Part shown: positions 52,325-53,442 of the stretch, in pieces
Layout of the letters: each line of letters opens with the position of its first letter
How positions within the stretch are numbered: position 1 is the stretch's first letter
Source of the DNA: JBNKHH01 sp050290245
GTDB lineage: Bacteria; Pseudomonadota; Alphaproteobacteria; Rhodobacterales; Rhodobacteraceae
Length of the DNA: 53,442 nucleotides
NCBI GenBank assembly: GCA_050290245.1
Contig: JBNKHH010000062.1
Location: forward strand, 1-53,442
Direction of reading: 5' to 3'
Notes under the pieces: generated by a model
Told to the model about the DNA's origin: nothing
The model's database searches: none
What the model saw: the letters and a program-made list of their open reading frames with translations, nothing else
Program-made: the position numbers and the translations under genes

Positions 52325-53260
52325 GTGAGCGACCAGAGCGATGAGGCACGGCCGACCTCGGTGGATCTTGCGGCTGAATACGAGAGTTCCGGCGTGGCCG
52401 AGGTGCTGCGCGAGCTGGACGAGGAATTGATCGGGCTGGCGCCTGTGAAACAGCGCATTCGTGAGACGGCGGCCCTGCTGCTGGTCGACCGGGCACGGCG
52501 CGACATGGGGCTGAGCCAGGAGACCCCGACGCTGCACATGTCCTTCACCGGTAATCCGGGCACGGGCAAGACGACGGTGGCGTTGAAGATGGCGGGGCTG
52601 CTGCATCGGCTGGGCTATGTGCGCAAAGGGCACCTGGTGTCGGTCACTCGTGACGACCTTGTCGGTCAGTACATCGGGCACACGGCACCCAAGACCAAAG
52701 AAGTGCTGAAGAAGGCCATGGGCGGCGTCTTGTTCATCGACGAGGCCTATTACCTCTACAAACCTGACAACGAACGGGATTATGGCCAGGAGGCGATCGA
52801 AATCCTGCTTCAGGTCATGGAGAACAACCGCGACGATCTTGTGGTGATCATGGCCGGCTATGCCGACCGGATGGACAGGTTCTTTGCCGCGAACCCCGGG
52901 TTCCGGTCGCGGATCGCCCATCACATCGAGTTTCCCGACTACACGGATGCCGAATTGTTGAAGATTTCCGAGACGATGCTGTCGGGGCAGAGTTACGTTC
53001 TGGATCAGGGCGCGCGGGACGCGATGGAGGAGTATATCTCGCTCAGACGAGCGCAGCCCCATTTCGCTAATGCACGGTCGATCCGCAATGCCCTGGACCG
53101 GGCGCGGCTGAGGCAGGCGAACCGATTGTTCGAGACGGTGAAAGGACCTCTGGATGCCGCGGCGCTGTCGACGATCACCGCAGAGGACATTCGCCCGAGC
53201 CGAGTGTTCCGGGGCGGGCTGGACGTGGACCGGGGCGAAGTTCGGGAGGCGGCGGAATGA
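52325..53260 (+). CDS. cbbX: Red-type RuBisCO activase CbbX
   Basis: CbbX is an AAA+ ATPase that pulls inhibitory sugar phosphates out of red-type RuBisCO by acting on the CbbL C-terminus. The start is the GTG at 52325; the longer in-frame extension includes the repeat and is not protein-like. The 311-residue protein has Walker A SFTGNPGTGKTTVALKMAG, pore-loop region VSVTRDDLVGQYIGHTAPKT, Walker B GGVLFIDEAYYLY and the arginine-finger area NPGFRSRIAHHIEFPDY. It ends ATGA-overlapped with rpe. Confidence 0.97.
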   Translation: MSDQSDEARPTSVDLAAEYESSGVAEVLRELDEELIGLAPVKQRIRETAALLLVDRARRDMGLSQETPTLHMSFTGNPGTGKTTVALKMAGLLHRLGYVRKGHLVSVTRDDLVGQYIGHTAPKTKEVLKKAMGGVLFIDEAYYLYKPDNERDYGQEAIEILLQVMENNRDDLVVIMAGYADRMDRFFAANPGFRSRIAHHIEFPDYTDAELLKISETMLSGQSYVLDQGARDAMEEYISLRRAQPHFANARSIRNALDRARLRQANRLFETVKGPLDAAALSTITAEDIRPSRVFRGGLDVDRGEVREAAE

Positions 53261-53442
53261 CCTTCGACCGCTCGATCAAAATCGCTCCCTCGATCCTCTC
53301 GGCGGACTTCGCCGATTTCGGCCGCGAGATCCGCGCGATCGAGGCGCAGGGTGCCGACTGGGTGCACGTCGATGTGATGGATGGCCATTTCGTGCCGAAC
53401 CTGACCTTCGGGCCGCCCGCCGTGAAGGCCTTCCGCCCGCAC
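53257..53442 (+). CDS. cbbE: Ribulose-phosphate 3-epimerase (5' part only)
   Basis: The first 62 codons of ribulose-5-phosphate 3-epimerase are present; the window ends inside the gene. The visible protein, MTFDRSIKIAPSILSADFAD then GADWVHVDVMDGHFVPNLTFGP, carries the family start and the metal-binding region with His and Asp residues. It overlaps cbbX by 4 nt and interconverts xylulose- and ribulose-5-phosphate, supplying CbbP. The 3' end lies outside. Confidence 0.95.
   Translation, partial: MTFDRSIKIAPSILSADFADFGREIRAIEAQGADWVHVDVMDGHFVPNLTFGPPAVKAFRPH

Overview
This is a GC-rich, densely packed alphaproteobacterial chromosome segment. Its gene set points to the Rhodobacteraceae (Roseobacter/Rhodobacter group): a red-type RuBisCO operon with cbbX and cbbR, a Tad pilus locus, a tripartite tricarboxylate-type (TTT) transporter, a short-chain acyl-CoA regulator of the ScfR type, monomeric isocitrate dehydrogenase, and many ATGA/TAATG gene overlaps. 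No rRNA, tRNA, IS element, phage or CRISPR array was recognised. The assignment to a family is inference from gene content; no genus is claimed.

Layout. (1) 1-2.7 kb, minus strand: sucD, sucC and an isochorismatase-family hydrolase. (2) 2.9-13.6 kb, plus strand: a GntR regulator followed by oxc, frc, a 10-formyl-THF hydrolase-like formyltransferase, fhs, a universal stress protein and a TctCBA transporter. (3) 13.8-19.9 kb: a PanE-like reductase that I read as a candidate oxalyl-CoA reductase, a convergent ScfR-type regulator, then glyA-sgaA-hprA. (4) 20-23.6 kb: an intergenic region that may hold a structured RNA, an ABC-F ATPase, ndk, a TfoX-C-like protein and a small basic protein. (5) 24.2-34.6 kb: a Tad locus (two flp pilins, cpaB, three TadE/G-type proteins, cpaE, cpaF, tadB, tadC) and a LuxR-type regulator; no secretin gene is present. 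(6) 34.6-42.1 kb: a self-sufficient reductive dehalogenase fused to its own reductase and ferredoxin (minus strand), a lone YejA-like binding protein and monomeric icd. (7) 42.1-53.4 kb: cbbR divergent from cbbF-P-T-gap-pgk-cbbA-L-S-X-rpe, with rpe cut by the window end.

How it works together. Regions 2 and 3 look like one oxalate assimilation island with two routes. In the first, Frc and Oxc turn oxalate into CO2 and formyl-CoA/formate, and Fhs loads formate onto tetrahydrofolate. In the second, the PanE-like enzyme would reduce oxalyl-CoA to glyoxylate. GlyA, SgaA and HprA would then join the C1 unit and glyoxylate through glycine, serine and hydroxypyruvate to glycerate. Two kinds of shared upstream sequence tie the parts together: a GTATAC-core palindrome before gntR and before glyA, and a composite repeat element before the PanE-like gene and between scfR and glyA. 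CO2 from oxalate or formate could be refixed by the Calvin operon 25 kb away, but nothing in the sequence shows such coupling.

The most notable signals are the regulatory architecture and odd enzymes of the oxalate island (PanE-like reductase, stand-alone formyltransferase, ScfR regulator), and the one-piece reductive dehalogenase.
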